Program-made: the position numbers and the translations under genes | The notes under the pieces: generated by a model | The model's database searches: none | What the model was told of the DNA's origin: nothing | The model's input: the letters and a program-made list of their open reading frames with translations, nothing else | Shown: one piece after another, positions 13,735 through 14,690 of the stretch | How the letters are laid out: each line of letters begins with the position of its first letter | How positions within the stretch are numbered: the stretch's first letter is position 1 | Source of the DNA: AG41 sp035943095 | GTDB lineage: Bacteria > Gemmatimonadota > Gemmatimonadetes > Gemmatimonadales > GWC2-71-9 | Direction of reading: 5' to 3' | NCBI GenBank assembly: GCA_035943095.1 | Contig: DASZCN010000069.1 | Span: 1 to 14,690, forward strand | DNA length: 14,690 nucleotides

Positions 13735-14690
13735 CTAGGGCGTCGCGGCCACCGCGGCGGTCGCCGGGCAGACGCCGACGCCAACGGTATGGATCTCGTT
13801 ATAGTTGGGCGGCGCGGTCAGCACGTGGACGATTCCCGCCGCCGCGCATGTGCCTGGGTCGACCGCGTACACCCGCCCGCGGAGATCGATCGCGAGGCCG
13901 GACACGCCGTGGCCTCCCGGCTTGACCCCGTCGCCGGGTCCGCGCGTGAGGCTCCGGATGGCGGTGTTCACCTCGAGGATTCCCTCCGTCAGCGAGGCGA
14001 TGAGGAGGCGACCACCCGCCGGGTGAAACGCCGCCGCTCCGGGCGATTCGCCGAGGCCGTTCAAGACGGCGACCTCCGTGCGGCTCACCGGGTCGACGAC
14101 CGAGAGCTTGCCGTCCGCCTGTCCGGCGTGACCGGCGGTGACAACGTAGAGCAAGCTGTCGTCACCCATGACAGCGAACCGGGCGTCGCTGCCGGTCAGT
14201 GCGATCGAATCGGGCGTCCTGACGCCGCAGCAATCGAACGATGTGAGCCAGCTCGGCCCCGCTGGTGAACCGCCGACCAGATTCCCGTTGACGACGAACA
14301 CGCGCGCACCGATGATCGCAACCGCCTGCGGGTGGACGCCGACCGCGACGGTCGTCGTATCTCCGCTCAAGTAATTGACTCGTGTCACCCGGTTTGCATT
14401 GGGGTTGGCGATCCAGGCAATGGAGTCGTCCTGGATCGCGACGCCCGTGGCACCGCCTCCCGGGGCGAGCGGGATGATGTAGTCAGGGTTTACGCAGGTG
14501 CCGTTGCACGAGCCGGGCAGGCGATCGACGGCGACCGCGTCCGCGGGACCCAGCGGGACGACGAACGCGTTCCCGCTGCCGTCTATCGTGGTCGGGTTTG
14601 CGCTACCGTTTTGCCAGGAGCGCGTCGAGACCGTGAAATCGGTGGCGGAAATGAGCGACAGCGTGCGGTCGCTCGAGTTGACGACGCCGA
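13735..14690 (-). CDS. YVTN/YncE-like beta-propeller repeat protein, 5' end cut by window
   Basis: The frame is open from the window edge to the TAG at 13735-13737, about 317 residues. The GTG at 14388 is not the start, because propeller-like sequence continues upstream of it in frame to the edge. Repeating blade-like strands are visible: VVNSSDRTLSLISA near the edge, ATGVAIQDDSIAWIANPNAN, AVAIIGARVFVVNGNL, DSLLYVVTAGHAGQADGKL, GAAFHPAGGRLLIASL and VSGLAIDLRGRVYAVDP. These are typical of six- or seven-bladed propellers of the YVTN/NHL kind, often secreted or surface proteins. The N terminus is outside the window, so a signal peptide or lipobox cannot be checked. There is no enzyme motif that I recognise. 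It is followed after 1 nt by recO, an odd functional partner, so the arrangement may be positional only. Confidence 0.85.
   Translation of the reverse strand, partial: GVVNSSDRTLSLISATDFTVSTRSWQNGSANPTTIDGSGNAFVVPLGPADAVAVDRLPGSCNGTCVNPDYIIPLAPGGGATGVAIQDDSIAWIANPNANRVTRVNYLSGDTTTVAVGVHPQAVAIIGARVFVVNGNLVGGSPAGPSWLTSFDCCGVRTPDSIALTGSDARFAVMGDDSLLYVVTAGHAGQADGKLSVVDPVSRTEVAVLNGLGESPGAAAFHPAGGRLLIASLTEGILEVNTAIRSLTRGPGDGVKPGGHGVSGLAIDLRGRVYAVDPGTCAAAGIVHVLTAPPNYNEIHTVGVGVCPATAAVAATP

Noticed and set aside
13026..13925. 299-codon open frame on the plus strand
   Set aside because: Antisense to recO and the propeller gene; no family features.
1..14690. CRISPR array, tRNA, transposase or attachment site
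   Set aside because: No regularly spaced repeats, no cloverleaf-like or CCA-ended segment and no transposase motif were seen; the window is almost fully covered by identifiable genes.
7331..14690. A selenoprotein with an in-frame UGA among the minus-strand genes
   Set aside because: All these genes end at convincing C termini and none shows conserved sequence continuing past a TGA, so SelB's targets are elsewhere.

Overview
The window is very GC-rich bacterial DNA, almost entirely coding, with no tRNA, rRNA, CRISPR array or insertion sequence that I can see. Its gene content is mostly chromosomal and housekeeping-like. The secreted protein with a FlgD/T9SS-sorting-like domain, the signal peptide ending near 'LSAQA', and a SelB together suggest a soil or sediment bacterium of the Gemmatimonadota type. 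That assignment is inference and was not tested.

Plus strand, 1-7334: one tight operon of seven genes, joined by overlaps (ATGA) or gaps of 2 to 24 nt. In order they are a short-chain dehydrogenase (5' end cut by the window), a RidA-like protein, a crotonase-fold protein, an acyl-CoA dehydrogenase, a FAD monooxygenase fused to an old-yellow-enzyme reductase (2-aminobenzoyl-CoA monooxygenase/reductase type), tryptophan 2,3-dioxygenase and a kynureninase-like PLP enzyme. Read together they describe breakdown of tryptophan through kynurenine to anthranilate, then the hybrid aerobic CoA route in which 2-aminobenzoyl-CoA is hydroxylated and reduced by one fused flavoprotein and finished by beta-oxidation-like enzymes. 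This avoids anthranilate dioxygenase and catechol. The steps after the fused flavoprotein are poorly known. The RidA-like protein lacks the canonical substrate-binding Arg, and the crotonase lacks both canonical Glu residues, so both are candidates for specialised steps (enamine deamination and ring opening). The CoA ligase, kynurenine formamidase and thiolase are not in the window.

Minus strand, 14690-7331: a YVTN/YncE-like beta-propeller protein (5' end cut), recO, selB, a small secreted orphan sorting-like domain, clpB and tadA. The propeller gene, recO and selB are tightly packed; recO and selB overlap by about 85 nt in different frames, and both proteins are proline-rich there. clpB follows the small secreted protein gene after two hairpins, and tadA follows clpB by 58 nt. 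The two blocks converge at 7331-7334, where the stop codons of kynU and tadA overlap.

The only non-coding stretches are short: 7769-7826, 10452-10508 and 10926-11013. No gene-free stretch exceeds 300 bases.
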